A stretch of DNA of 64,000 bases from Bryopsis sp. KO-2023 (Eukaryota > Chlorophyta > Ulvophyceae > Bryopsidales > Bryopsidaceae): positions 620,001-684,000 of the forward strand of contig BSYQ01000005.1 in the NCBI GenBank assembly GCA_030272585.1, given 5' to 3'. Shown piece by piece: positions 44,850 to 56,000 of this stretch; position 1 is the stretch's first letter; each line of letters starts with the position of its first letter. Both the position numbers and the translations under genes were made by a program. The notes under the pieces are model-generated. The model ran no database searches. It saw only the letters and a list, made by a program, of their open reading frames with translations, and was not told the DNA's origin.

Positions 44850-46800
44850 ATGATCGGGTTGGCCACCAAACACGTTCTGTGCGTCGTCTTGGTGGCGGCG
44901 GTGATCGTGGCTGATGTCGATTCTCGCAATTTCAATGATGGCGCCGCGGATCGTGGGCTGCTGAGGAAAGAGGGAAAACCGAAAGAAAAGGGAAAAAATA
45001 AAAAACGAAAAGGCTCCGGTACGTGCGCATATGCTGCATAAGAAAAAACAGACCAACAAGGCGAAATAGAAACCGAAACGTGATGGTGGTCGACGTTTTC
45101 AAAATGCATTTTAGACAAAAATAACAAATGCTGTCAAACAGCCTTGCCATGATGGGTACAAGCATTGGTTTTGAATTTTCATTTTTCTTGAAAATTTTGA
45201 ACAAGACGGCCTGAGACAAAGTCCCTTTCAAAGCCCTGCCCTGTTGTCTCCCTTATGTAAATTGATGGAGTTACTATGGAGCTTCTCAAAAAGTTTTTTT
45301 TTGGTAGGTCCTTTGAGGCGTGAAGAAAGGCCCCCATTTCTTGAGGGACCCTCAGAACTGGAGCAGCCTGGAAATCCTTCAAATGCACCACCTGGAGACC
45401 CCAGGCCAGATAAGCCAAGAAATCCTCCTTCTCCTCCAAGCAAATCAGGTTTCCCACGTCCGTATTTTTGTTTAAAAAAAATTCTTTTTCACACATCTAC
45501 ATGGGTTTTGAATGTCTTTTTTCATGATGCCATTTTTTTGCCTCTAAAAAAAAAAACAGGGTAGACCTACCCTGTAGCAGATATTGGAATATTGGTTGCG
45601 GATGAGATATATCCCCACATACATGTATTCATTTTATGGGCAGATGAGACCTGCAGAATTTCTATGTGAATGGTGCTGACTGTTTTTGTTTTTTTTTTCC
45701 GATGATTCAAATAATGATGATGATGATGATGATAGCGACAATGGGGTAGGAGACATTCACACTTTGCTCATCTTCTTCTATTTTATTCCTCAATAAATAA
45801 TCCTCTATTAACTCTTAGTTTTGTTGCTTTGACATTTGGGGGGGGGGGGAGTAAATGTATTTTCTGGATGGAAATTGAAAAGAAACAGTGACTAATGTCA
45901 TCCGTGTTGATTGCAATCAATCAGGGCTTCAATTTTTTTGATTTCTTTGATCGTCCTCGATTTCCATCAACTGGTGGACCCTCCACATCGACATCGCCAT
46001 TTCAAGGTCGAAGAAGATCTGGCAATATTTCCAGCGATTTGAGGGAGGCTGTCAGGAGTGGGGATTTCAATCGAGTTGCAGCTTTGCTCAATGAAAATAA
46101 CGATGTTTCTGGTCTGGCCAAAGGGTTCACATTCTCTCCCCAAGGTAAAAAAGAAGCTCGACCAAAAAAGAAAAACTTGGCTGTACAGTATTCGAGATCA
46201 AGCCTCTATTTGAAGAAACTGCACCCGAAAGAGCTAATACAGGAATATATACTGGAATTGTACTGGAAATGAGAATTCTTTGTACTGGTTTTGAAGGAAT
46301 TTCTGGAAAAGGAACATGTGTTTTGCTGTGCAGACAGAGGAATAGATTTGGCCAGGACTCCGGAACGACTGAGGGATGGGGATGTGGTGACGATGAAGGG
46401 AATAGCAAAATCTGCACTGGATACAGGCCAAGCGAGGAAGCTGGCCAGAATTGTGGCAAAGTCGATTTTTCCAGGTCAGGGTGAACTCACCTAGGACCAA
46501 ACACAAGTCCCAGATTTCGACCATTACCATGGTTTCACTGCTGGATGAATGAATGGATGAAAGGAGCATCATCATTTCCATGGAGATGCTTTGTTCGCTA
46601 AGGGCAGTAAACTCCTCATAAATGAAAGTCTACAGACCTGCACCATCCATCCTGTCCAGAATGAAAAGTTTTTTTTCTCGGCAATACACAGGTGATCCTT
46701 TTTCCCGCGCCCCACTGGCCGATGCCATGACCCTGGTCTTCAGCAATCCAGTGTTGATGACTAATATTGTTGAAGCGAATCCATCCTACCAGGTTTCCTG
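44850..46800 (+). CDS. Secreted multi-exon protein, unknown function (copy B)
   Basis: Start ATG at 44850 with a signal peptide (KHVLCVVLVAAVIVADV) and a Lys-rich segment, then a GTACGT donor at 45018. Later pieces: a Pro-rich exon about 45307-45449 (REERPPFLEGP), an exon 45925-46144 with one ankyrin-like unit (SDLREAVRSGDFNRVAALLN), an exon from about 46310 with CADRGIDLARTPERLRDGD, and a last piece about 46690-46794 with YTGDPFSRAPLADAMTLVFS. The Asp-run exon of copy A is visible at 45702-45737, but its acceptor reads CCG instead of CAG, so it may be skipped. The end is uncertain. Family unknown. Confidence 0.5.
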
Positions 46801-48088
46801 CCCTCTTCTTTTCTTTGAAAACATACCACTTGTTCTATGTTTTTCATTGGTTATGTTTTTATCTTTTCCTTCTATTCTGAGAGTTTCATTTTCCAAAACA
46901 AATGCATTTCGAAAAGAATTGCAGTGACATCTATCTATAGTTCTTGTCAATTTATGATGCAATTGATCAAACTAAATGTTGTCCCCACACCATCATCACC
47001 TGAAGATGCACCAAAAAGGAAAAAATGGAGAAAAAAACTGGAGAAAAAACCACCGTCGCCAGACCTGATATGGGTTTTTTGTGTGTGGTGGGGTGGGGTT
47101 TTTGCAGTTGCTTCCTTTGAGTGGCAGACGTAGACTGACATGTGATTCCTGCTCTCCGGTCAACTCTTGGGTTTGCGCAAGCTGTTGGGCCAGAGACGCA
47201 TGCAGCCCCATGTTCTGGTGTCCATAACAACTAGCAACCGCAGGGGCAATCGTGATTTCCAGGAATTTTCAGCAGAATAAGCAGTAAGATTTGATTGGTT
47301 TGCATGCATGAGGGGGTCCTGATTGAGGAGTGTTTGTTTTTAAATTGGTGGATAGGGAAGTGGATGGGAAAGGGACTGGAACGGGTTTGACATGCGATTA
47401 TATTATATTCTCTGGTTTCTAGCACCCCAGTTGGAACATCGGGGAAAGTACTACAGGAAAACAAAACAATTGCTGGCAGGGAGACAGATGAGAAAGAAAA
47501 ATAAGAAGAAAATAAAATTCTTCGGGAGCTTTTTGAGGAAAAAAAGGAATTCATTGTTCAGTAATCTTTTCTGCCTTTGTTTTGTCTCCAGCGATTACTT
47601 TGTGTCAGAATTTAAGAAAAAAAGAAAAACCCATGCAATTGTTGGTTTTTCAGACGCTTTGGCCTTGGATTCACACCAGGAACAGATCTGAACATTGCAA
47701 GCAGAGTCGAATTTTCAAGAAATTTTATGAACAAGAAATGCCCACCTGTCCACATCTGTCCATCCCTTTTGGGGAATTCCCTCTCTGTTTTGGACAAATG
47801 GGCAAAATGAAAGCAATCACTTTTTTTCCTCCTATTTCCTCCAGAAATTTTATAAACAAGAAATACCCACCTGTCCACATCTGTCCATCCCTTTTGGGGA
47901 ATTCCCTCTCTGTTTTGGACAAATGGGCAAAAAACAAACAAACACTTTTTTTCCTCCTACTTCATTCAGAAACACTCATTGGCATCGTCCTCTTGACACC
48001 TGCTTTCCACCTGTCCACATCTGTCCATCCCTTTTGGGGAATTCCCTCTCTGTTTTGGACAAATGGGCAGAAAATAAAAGCAATCACT
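46801..48088. other. Intergenic between arm B and the PP2C gene
   Basis: No supported gene up to the tandem repeats at 47.73 kb. Short ORFs lack domains. Confidence 0.45.
47730..48088. repeat. Three tandem copies of a 125-140 bp repeat
   Basis: Units contain CCACCTGTCCACATCTGTCC, then TTTTGGGGAATTCCCTCTC and GGACAAATGGGC, starting near 47741, 47866 and 48006. They end at the stop codon of the PP2C gene, so they would form its 3' UTR. Confidence 0.85.
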
Positions 48089-49041
48089 TTAGAGGTTCTG
48101 AGATGAACCCTCCACCCTCAGCTCACTGCGTGGGGCCAATCGCAACCTTGAGTTTGGATTTCGCCGGGGTGGGACCTTCTTTGGGGGAAGGGGGAGCGGC
48201 TGGAGGACCAACACCAGGGCGGCTATGTTGTCCCTTGTACCCTGGCGGTTGGCCTCCTTGACCAGCTCCCCCGCAGCCTCCTCAGGTGTGGCTTTCTTGA
48301 CCAGCAGAGTGCGGACAATGTCCACAGCTCTCTGGTTTGAGACCACATCCCACAGTCCGTCCGTAGCCAGCAACAAAAACTCGAGGTTTTTGTTGACTTC
48401 CTGCAATAAAAAAAACAACACCACTCCGTTTGTGATAGTTGCACCCTCATCCAACGATTCATGCATTTTCCTTGCTCCAACCAATCTCAGATGCAAAATT
48501 GCGCATCAGTTGATTTTGAAGATGTTTATTTGTTTATGGTAAGACGTGCGTCAGAAAACGAGAGGCCGAAATGGGATACTCACAATGATAGAGATCTCCG
48601 GGATAGCAATTAATGCTCCAGAGCCATCTCTCTTTTTGATGCCCAACGACTCCAAGTGAAAATCCCCGATGGCGCGGGAAACCCCGATTTCTCCACTGAG
48701 GTAGCCATCGCTATCCACCCAACCACCGGCAGCATGGATGCGTTCTGATTCGGTTTCAGGCTTGTGGTCCCGGGTCACCTACAGCAAAATTCAATATTTC
48801 TGTTGGATGTTAATGTTACCCACGCTAGGTCCTAATCAAAAACAAGAAAAACTGAAATGATTGAAATCGATTATTTTCAGAGATTTAATGACTTATTATT
48901 CAGCCAGCTCTCTCGTTTGCCTCCAACTCAATGCACACATATACGAATGAATTTCTCAGACTCAATTTTGGTTGGTAGTTGCAATTAAAACCCGAACAGC
49001 ACCTGCTCCGCCCTGCCCCTTCGAGAAAGAATTCCTCTCGA

Positions 49042-49614
49042 CTGTAACCACAAATGGCGTCGTCCTGACCGCCGGGGTCACCCCTGCAGCTGGACTTAAC
49101 GGTTGTGAAGGCGTTTTTGTAGAACTGGAACGGCAGAAGCGGGGACAGCCCCCTTTCTTAGCTTGATCACACGGCCTTTCAAGGCACTTTCCACTCAGGT
49201 CTTTCTCTTAAGGTTCTCTTACACCAAACCCAACGTCCAAACTCGAATAAAAACAAGAACCTAACCCAGAAGTTCCGCACCAAGAAGTACAATACCCTAA
49301 GATCAGCCGTTTTAAATAGGCTGCAGCCTGACTCACCCTTGTCCCATTGATCGCCTAGGATCCCTCCCACCTACTGATTAAGACAACCTAACCCATCAAG
49401 CCTAACTGATCTTTCTAACCACCCTAAGTCCACTCCCTCAGTACCAATCCCTAGGACTGTCCAACCTAGTCAACCCTGTAGCTGAACTGCTACCTCTAGG
49501 CTGTGGTGGGACTGCTATGGCAGGACTGCCCTAACTACCCTCCCTCTGCTCGACAGCACTCTGGCCCTGGCCAGTGTGACGAAATCGGTCGAGGCGACGT
49601 GGTTTGGGGTTACA
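49042..49614 (-). repeat. 3' LTR of element 1
   Basis: On the plus strand it runs from CTGTAACCACAAATGGCG to TTTGGGGTTACA. Its outer edge includes GGTTACAG (minus strand), which is absent at the matching edge of the 5' LTR. Confidence 0.8.
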
Positions 49615-50348
49615 GCTGTAACCACTCCCCTCCTCCCTTGACTTTTGTCCCCAAAAGTTAAACTCAACCTCCCCCACTGAACTTCTTCTGTCCCTGGTCT
49701 TTTAGTTGTTAGCTAGTTGTTCCCAGAACTTTTCCAAAAAGTATCAACAAGAAAATCTTTCTCTTAACTGCCTGACTGGCTACTATGTCTGTAGACGTAG
49801 TGCTCAGAAACACAAAACAAGTGCCCACTGTTACTATTTTTCCACAACAAAACTATCCAAGGATATCAAAATGTGAACTAACAATGTTGTTCCTCAAACA
49901 GGTCCCCCCCTTTCTTCTTAATCACAGCCATCAGCTGTTCTTTGAACCCAGCGGGACTGTTCAAAGAGCACTCGAATGTAAACCAGTGGTGCTGTACTTC
50001 AATCAGTTCCCCCTTTTTTTTTTTTCTCATAGCCATCAGCTGTTCTTTCACCCCTATAGGTCAAAGTGACCGGTTTGTCCCTATTTGTCCCTTGTTTATC
50101 CCCCTTTTCTTTCCCAGTTCTCTATTGAGCTCCAAAAAGTATCAAAAGAAAAATCCTTTTCTTTATCGACTGACTGAATACTATTCCTGCAGAAATAGTA
50201 CCCAAGAACAAAATAGAACCAAAAACAAAATAAAAACCCACCCACTGCTGCTGCAGAAATACAGCAATACCAAACAAAACAAACAATACAAAACAAAACA
50301 AAACCAGAAAATACCATATTGTATTTCGCGATCCATCCGTACCACTTG

Positions 50349-50772
50349 TCAATTGGTCTCCGGATGGTATGGTCGTCCTTTCCTTAGTTGAACGCCCAGA
50401 AGTTCTGCCACTCCTTTTTTTTCTCCTCTCTCCGCTGTAAGCAAGGTGATGAGGTCCACTCCCAATCTCTCCCAAGCTCTCAACGGTATATGCTGCCGTA
50501 ATGGATGTAGTCCCTTAGGCGCTTTCTCTCTCCCATGCTGCCGTAATGGATATAGTTCCTTAGGCGCTCTCTGACTCTCTCTGCAGTTATGGCACGTCTG
50601 CCACACTTGCTCTTCCTCTTTTGATATATAACTCTTGCTGCAGTGCAGCTGCTGCACTCTTCTGGCTTAATCCTCTCCCGCCGATGTGCGCATTCTGTCT
50701 GTGGATATCTCGAACCACAGACTGTCGTTGTTCCTCATTTGGCACCTGTCGCCATTCTCTTCCTCTGCTCAA
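50349..50772 (-). pseudogene. Integrase remnant of element 1
   Basis: Two frames carry pieces of an integrase zinc-binding domain: HRQNAHIGG (His pair) in 50587-50772 and CHNC (Cys pair) in 50349-50657. The latter is followed by LRAWERLGVDLI, where the catalytic core should begin. The core then jumps to YHPETN, so most of it is deleted, and a frameshift separates the two pieces. Confidence 0.7.
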
Positions 50773-51064
50773 GTACTTGAGTGGGTGAGCATCTCCTGCT
50801 ACCCTTCAATATCGTCGACTTCTTCTGTGCACTTTTGCCTCAGCTTGTCTCCCAGCAGGCAAATCCTTTCTTTCCAAATATTTCATCTGATCCTTATCCA
50901 TCCATTGATCCACTTTTTCCCCTTGATCTTTTGCAACAACAATGGTAGGCAAGAAATATGCAAAAACCTCACAAAATTCAAGTGTCCCCTACCACTGTTG
51001 AGTACTTCCATTGGGACAACAATGGTTGCACCTTGTCAGCTCTGATCTGGGGTTCCATAGTAAA

Positions 51065-53086
51065 TCATGGACGAAGCGCTGTGGAACCACTGACTATTGG
51101 ATGGTCCAGCGGAACTGGAAGCCTTGTCAGTGCATCCGCATTTGCGTTACTCTTCCCAGCGCGGAACTCAATCGTGAAATCAAACTCTTGTAGTCTGAGT
51201 GCCCACCTCATCAACTTGCCTGTCAATTTTGTGCTTGTCATCAACCATTGTAAGGCTCTTTGATCAGTCTGCAGCACAAATTCCGTTCCGTAGATGTATG
51301 GCCGAAATAAGGTGCAAGCCCACACCACTGCTAGGCACTCCCCTTCCACTGCAGAATAATTCCTCTCAGCAGGATTGAGACTTTTGCTGGCATAAGCCAC
51401 CACATGCTCTCTCCCTTGCTCATCCTTTTGACAGAGTACTGCCCCCACAGCCTGGCTGCTCCAGTCTGTCTGTAGGATGTAGGGCAGATGTGGCTGAGGT
51501 GGGGTTAGGACCGGTTGGTCTGTGATACTCCTCTTTAACTTTTCAAAGGCCCAATCATGGCGTTCCTCCCACACGAACGGCACATTCTTCTTCAGCAACT
51601 CTGTCAGGGGTGCAGCGATCTTCGCATAGTCGCGCACAAATCTCCTGTAGTAAGAAGTTAGGCCCAGGAAGGACCGGAGTCCGGTTACATCCACTGGTGG
51701 CACTTGCATCTCCACCGTTGCCACTTTCTTTGGATTCATCTTTATCTCCCCTTTGCCCACGATGTGCCCCAGGTATAGCAGTTCTTCAAACCCAAAGTCT
51801 GACTTTCCCGGGCTGATCCTCAAGTTTGCCTCCTTCAACCGCTGCAGCACTTCTGCCAAAAGCTCCTGATGTTTCTCCCAGGTCTCCGCATAGATGATGA
51901 TATCATCCAAGTACACGATTACTCCCTTCCATAGCATTGGACCCAGCACCTCGTTCATCATCCTTTGGAAAGTCGCGGGGGCGTTACTAAGCCCGAAGGG
52001 CATCACCACGAACTCATAGAGTCCTTCCTGTGTGATGAAGGCCGTCTTTTCCGCCGCCGTGGGACTCATCCTGACCTGCCAGTACCCCGATCGCAGATCC
52101 AAGGCCGAGAAGAACTTTGCCTCCGAGAACTGATTGATGGCATCCTCGATCCTTGGAAGGGGGAAGCTGTCCCGAGTGGTGATTTTGTTCAACTTCCGAT
52201 AGTCTACGCAGAAACGCACACTCCCGTCCGGCTTTGGGACTAGGACGATTGGTGAAGCCCATGGTGACTTCGACTTCCGCACTACTCCATCCAACAGCAT
52301 CCTCGCCACCTCCGACTTCACCACCTGGTTCTCCGCAAAACTGAACCGGTAGGGATTTTGCCTGATAGGGAGGTGATCACCGGTTGGGATCTCATGGTAT
52401 AGGACGTTGGTTTGGCCCACTTGATCCGAGGACCAAGCGCAGGCATCAGGGTATCGCTGCAGAAGGTCCAGCAGCTCCTTCCTCTGGTGTGGGGTAAGGT
52501 GAGGGCTGATTTTAAGGTTTTCTAAGTTTTCTCTAAGTGACACCTGTTCTTTCTTCCTTTCTTTTCCTTTTTCTGGGGCAAACGTTTTATTTTCTACCTC
52601 TGAAGTCCCTAGGGGAACCACCCCTGCCCAAATTTGGTTTTCCTGCAGCTGAACTGCTGCCTGTCCCATTTCCTTCAACCCAAACCTTTCTTTTCCTTCT
52701 CCTTTTTCTTTCTTTTCCCCTCCTTTTTCTGTTTCTTTGGCTTTCCCTTCCCCTGAATTTTCCTTTCCCTTTTTTTCTTTTTCTTCCCCCATTTCCTCCC
52801 TCATCAGAATTTCGGCCTCCACTGTTTTGCTATGGTTCAAACACTGCATGGCCCATGAGTCTGGCCACCGCCGATTCGCTCGTTCTATTTCTTGCCCTTG
52901 GCGTTTCATTCTCCATTCCTGCTCCTTGATCCGCCTCCCTGATCGACGCCATTGCTCTTTCCGTCCCCCACGTTTGCCACGTCTCCTCCTTTTTCTTTTT
53001 CTTTTATTTTGTTTTTCTGGACCGACCCACTTCCGCCACCCCTCCAGGTGTCGACGAAGGAGGACGTCGGTGGCCGGCCCACTCAA
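51065..53086 (-). CDS. Pol ORF of element 1: reverse transcriptase and RNase H
   Basis: 673 codons, in the -1 frame relative to gag, starting over the gag stop codon with no ATG, so translation by frameshift or readthrough is likely. Residues 1-200 are basic and Glu/Lys-rich. The reverse transcriptase (about 225-430) has WASPIVLVPKPDGS, VDYRKLNKIT, ALDLRSGYWQV, MPFGLSNAPATFQ and the YLDD catalytic motif (about 392-395). RNase H (about 515-660) has ILQTDWSS, VEGECLAVVW and LQTDQRAL. These are typical of Ty3/gypsy (Metaviridae). It copies element RNA into DNA in cytoplasmic particles. Confidence 0.9.
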   Translation of the reverse strand: MSGPATDVLLRRHLEGWRKWVGPEKQNKRKRKRRRRGKRGGRKEQWRRSGRRIKEQEWRMKRQGQEIERANRRWPDSWAMQCLNHSKTVEAEILMREEMGEEKEKKGKENSGEGKAKETEKGGEKKEKGEGKERFGLKEMGQAAVQLQENQIWAGVVPLGTSEVENKTFAPEKGKERKKEQVSLRENLENLKISPHLTPHQRKELLDLLQRYPDACAWSSDQVGQTNVLYHEIPTGDHLPIRQNPYRFSFAENQVVKSEVARMLLDGVVRKSKSPWASPIVLVPKPDGSVRFCVDYRKLNKITTRDSFPLPRIEDAINQFSEAKFFSALDLRSGYWQVRMSPTAAEKTAFITQEGLYEFVVMPFGLSNAPATFQRMMNEVLGPMLWKGVIVYLDDIIIYAETWEKHQELLAEVLQRLKEANLRISPGKSDFGFEELLYLGHIVGKGEIKMNPKKVATVEMQVPPVDVTGLRSFLGLTSYYRRFVRDYAKIAAPLTELLKKNVPFVWEERHDWAFEKLKRSITDQPVLTPPQPHLPYILQTDWSSQAVGAVLCQKDEQGREHVVAYASKSLNPAERNYSAVEGECLAVVWACTLFRPYIYGTEFVLQTDQRALQWLMTSTKLTGKLMRWALRLQEFDFTIEFRAGKSNANADALTRLPVPLDHPIVSGSTALRP

Positions 53087-56000
53087 AAATCCGACGTTGT
53101 GTAGCTCACCACCCGAGGTGGCTCACTCCCTCCTTTCTCTCCGGTTGCGGCCGCTGCTGGAGGCACTCCTGTTGCAGCCCCTCCTGTTGGCCTCCATGAT
53201 TGTGCAGTTTCCCGGAAGTGTTCCAATAGCTTTTTGAGCTCCTCCTTTTCCTCTTGCTTCAGTGCCTCCCGCCTCCGCATGTATTCCTCTGTTACACCAT
53301 TTCTTCTCCCCTGTTTTCCTTCTCTTTGCAGTGTTTCCTCCAAACTCCCTTCGTTCTCTTTTTGTATTTTCAAAAGGTGCCCTCTTCTTGCATCCAGTAA
53401 CTCCATCTCTTGCTGGTGGAGGTGTGAGGCTGCTGCCTCACTCATTCCGTTCTCCCGACGTATGGTGTAGCACTCTTGCAGCACCCTTGCTTGGTAGTAT
53501 GTAAGCCGGAGGGCCGGTGGACGTCGATTGGCGGCGTTGGGCTGGTTTAGGCCATCATGAGCCGTCCTTGAGTTCGGCTGCAAAAGTTCCCCGGTAGAAG
53601 AGGGTGGTTGGACTGGTGCAGGACTGGATTCTTCGATGTGGCGGAGGGTCTGGTAGACAGAGACGACTGCAGCAGTTGCAGGCGTTACAGAGTGGATGAA
53701 CTCGATCGGCACGCCACCCATGCGTTGTCCCGCCATGTACGGAGTGAGCTTTTTGCGCCCGTAGTCGATTTCCGCCCCCGCTTCCCCTAGCCACGGAGTC
53801 CCAATGATCAAGGAGAAGTGGCTGTTCTCCACCACATGGCACGGTACCATTTGTTTGCATTGTCCAAGGGCAATAGGTAGAGCGGGGATGTACCCTACTG
53901 CCTGCCGAGTCCGTCCATTGCAGTCCCGGTAACGCCCTCTTGGTTCCTCCATAAGGTGTGCTAACCCTGTTTGTGTTAGGAGTTTTTTGGATATCACACA
54001 GGCACTCGCTCCGGTGTCAATGATCGCTCCTGGCACTTTGGTTTCCATAACTTTGGCAGTGGCGGTTGTGACTGCAAATGTGCTTGTCCTGTCCACTCCT
54101 GCCATGGTGGTAACTGCTGGGTCTTTTGCCATGGGCACCCTTAACGCTTTTAGCCAGGTATCCATCAGCTCCGGATGATGTTGACAGAGTTTGGCTACCG
54201 ATACTTCCGCTGTCAGTTCTTCTACAAACTTTTTCGCTTCCGCTGTAGTAAACATGCGCTTCTCCTTTGGCTCCAGTGTTGATTTCTTGACCATCTTCTT
54301 TTTCTTTGCCATGGTATTTCTCGGTGATGGTACTTGCATCGGTCTACGCATCACTAGCGGCATCACAACTGGTTTGGATCCTTGTGGCACATCTTCTGGT
54401 TTCGGCACATCTTCCGGTTCAAGCACATCTTCCGGTTCAAGCACTTGCTTTGGAATCTCTTTTGGCTCTTTCTTGGTTTCAGGGTCTGGCTCCTCTTTCG
54501 GCTCCTCCATTTCAACATCCTCTGTAGCATTTGGTTGAGGATCTGCGGGTATGGAACTGGTATCCATAGGAGTCCCTCCATTGCTTCCTTGGGCACTGTC
54601 CATTGCTCCATTGTCGACATCCATAGCAGAGTACAAGATTGATGCCATGACTTCCTCTGGTTCCTCCATGGCTGCTGTCACTGGGTCGGTCTGCTCGAAA
54701 TCCATAATCAACTGATCTTCCAGTTCTGCTTGGAAACTCTGCATTCGGTTGGGACAATTTCTTCTGTAATGTCCAAGGTCTAAGCAATGCCAACACGTGA
54801 CTTCGCTCATGTTTATCCGTCCACTCCTTCTCCTCCATTCACTTCCTCTGTGGTTTCCCCGGCCTCTTTCCCCATTGGTAGGTATTCGATCCACTCCAGC
54901 GTCTCCAGTAATGCCATGGCTCACCCCTGCCAGCTCGGGTTCTTCCGATTGTCGCATATCTGCTACCCTTTCTGTCAAGGCAGAGATCATCCTCCTGAGT
55001 TCGCTATACTGCCGCCCAGATATTCTCACTTGCTGCTCCACTCCTCGAAGTCTTGAATCCGTCACAATTTTGTGATCACGCATTTCCTTCCTTAGGCTGT
55101 CAATTTGCCCATTTACTCTCCGATCCATAACGCCCACTTCTGCCAAAACAGGCTCCAATGCTGCATGCTCCTGCAGTTCTCCCATCAGTTCGGTTGCTGG
55201 GACCGTCACTTCCTTCTGGGTGGAACTGGGGTCCACTTGTCTCTTCTCAACTTGTCTGGCTCTGGCACTGACTCCCTCCAAAGTATCCTCCATGGGTGCA
55301 TGAAGTATGGGTGTCAACTCCCCCTGAGCTCCATCCTTGAACGATCGATGTAATGTCTCATTCGCCACGGTTGGACTGCCTGGTACCCTGTCCGCTTCCA
55401 CTTGCTCCTGGGATGGCGCAGATGCACACTCGTCCTCTGTTTCATCACATTTCCGGCTTTGTTCCAAGGTATGGGCCACTAGTGTTGCTGGGGCAATTCC
55501 AAACCAGGCCAGCATGTCCGTTTGCAACTTCTGCCACGTCCTCAATGGGTTTGGCACTCCTTCCACAAGGGCTGGATGTCTGGATATCCAATTGTCAACC
55601 CATGACCGAGCCTCCCTGGTTGTATAGCGGACCAGTCTCTCTATCCTCTCGTCTTCGTGTGGCTGCACTGTTTGGGGTACGTTCCAGCCTAAGCCCGCAG
55701 CCAGAATCCCATAGGAACGTAACCAGGTGGCCACATCTTCTGCCTCTGCACCCGTAAATGCGGGTAAATGACTGTTAGTCAACCGATTAGGAAGTCCTTC
55801 TGCTGGATGTATCATGGCGCCGCCACTGCCTGGAGTCGGTGGACAAACTGGTGGTGGAACAGGAGGTCTTGGTGGAATGGGTGGAACAACTGGACCAGGT
55901 GGCACAATTGGAGGAATCTGGGGGAGACTGGCAGCAAAGACAAATGGGTTCAGTGGTGGATGTACTGGGGGCACAGGCTCTTCCTCGAAACTAGAGGATG

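Noticed and set aside
48225-48542. Plus-strand 105-codon ORF at the PP2C end
   Set aside because: Antisense of the PP2C exon with the DGLWD and GTRDN motifs.
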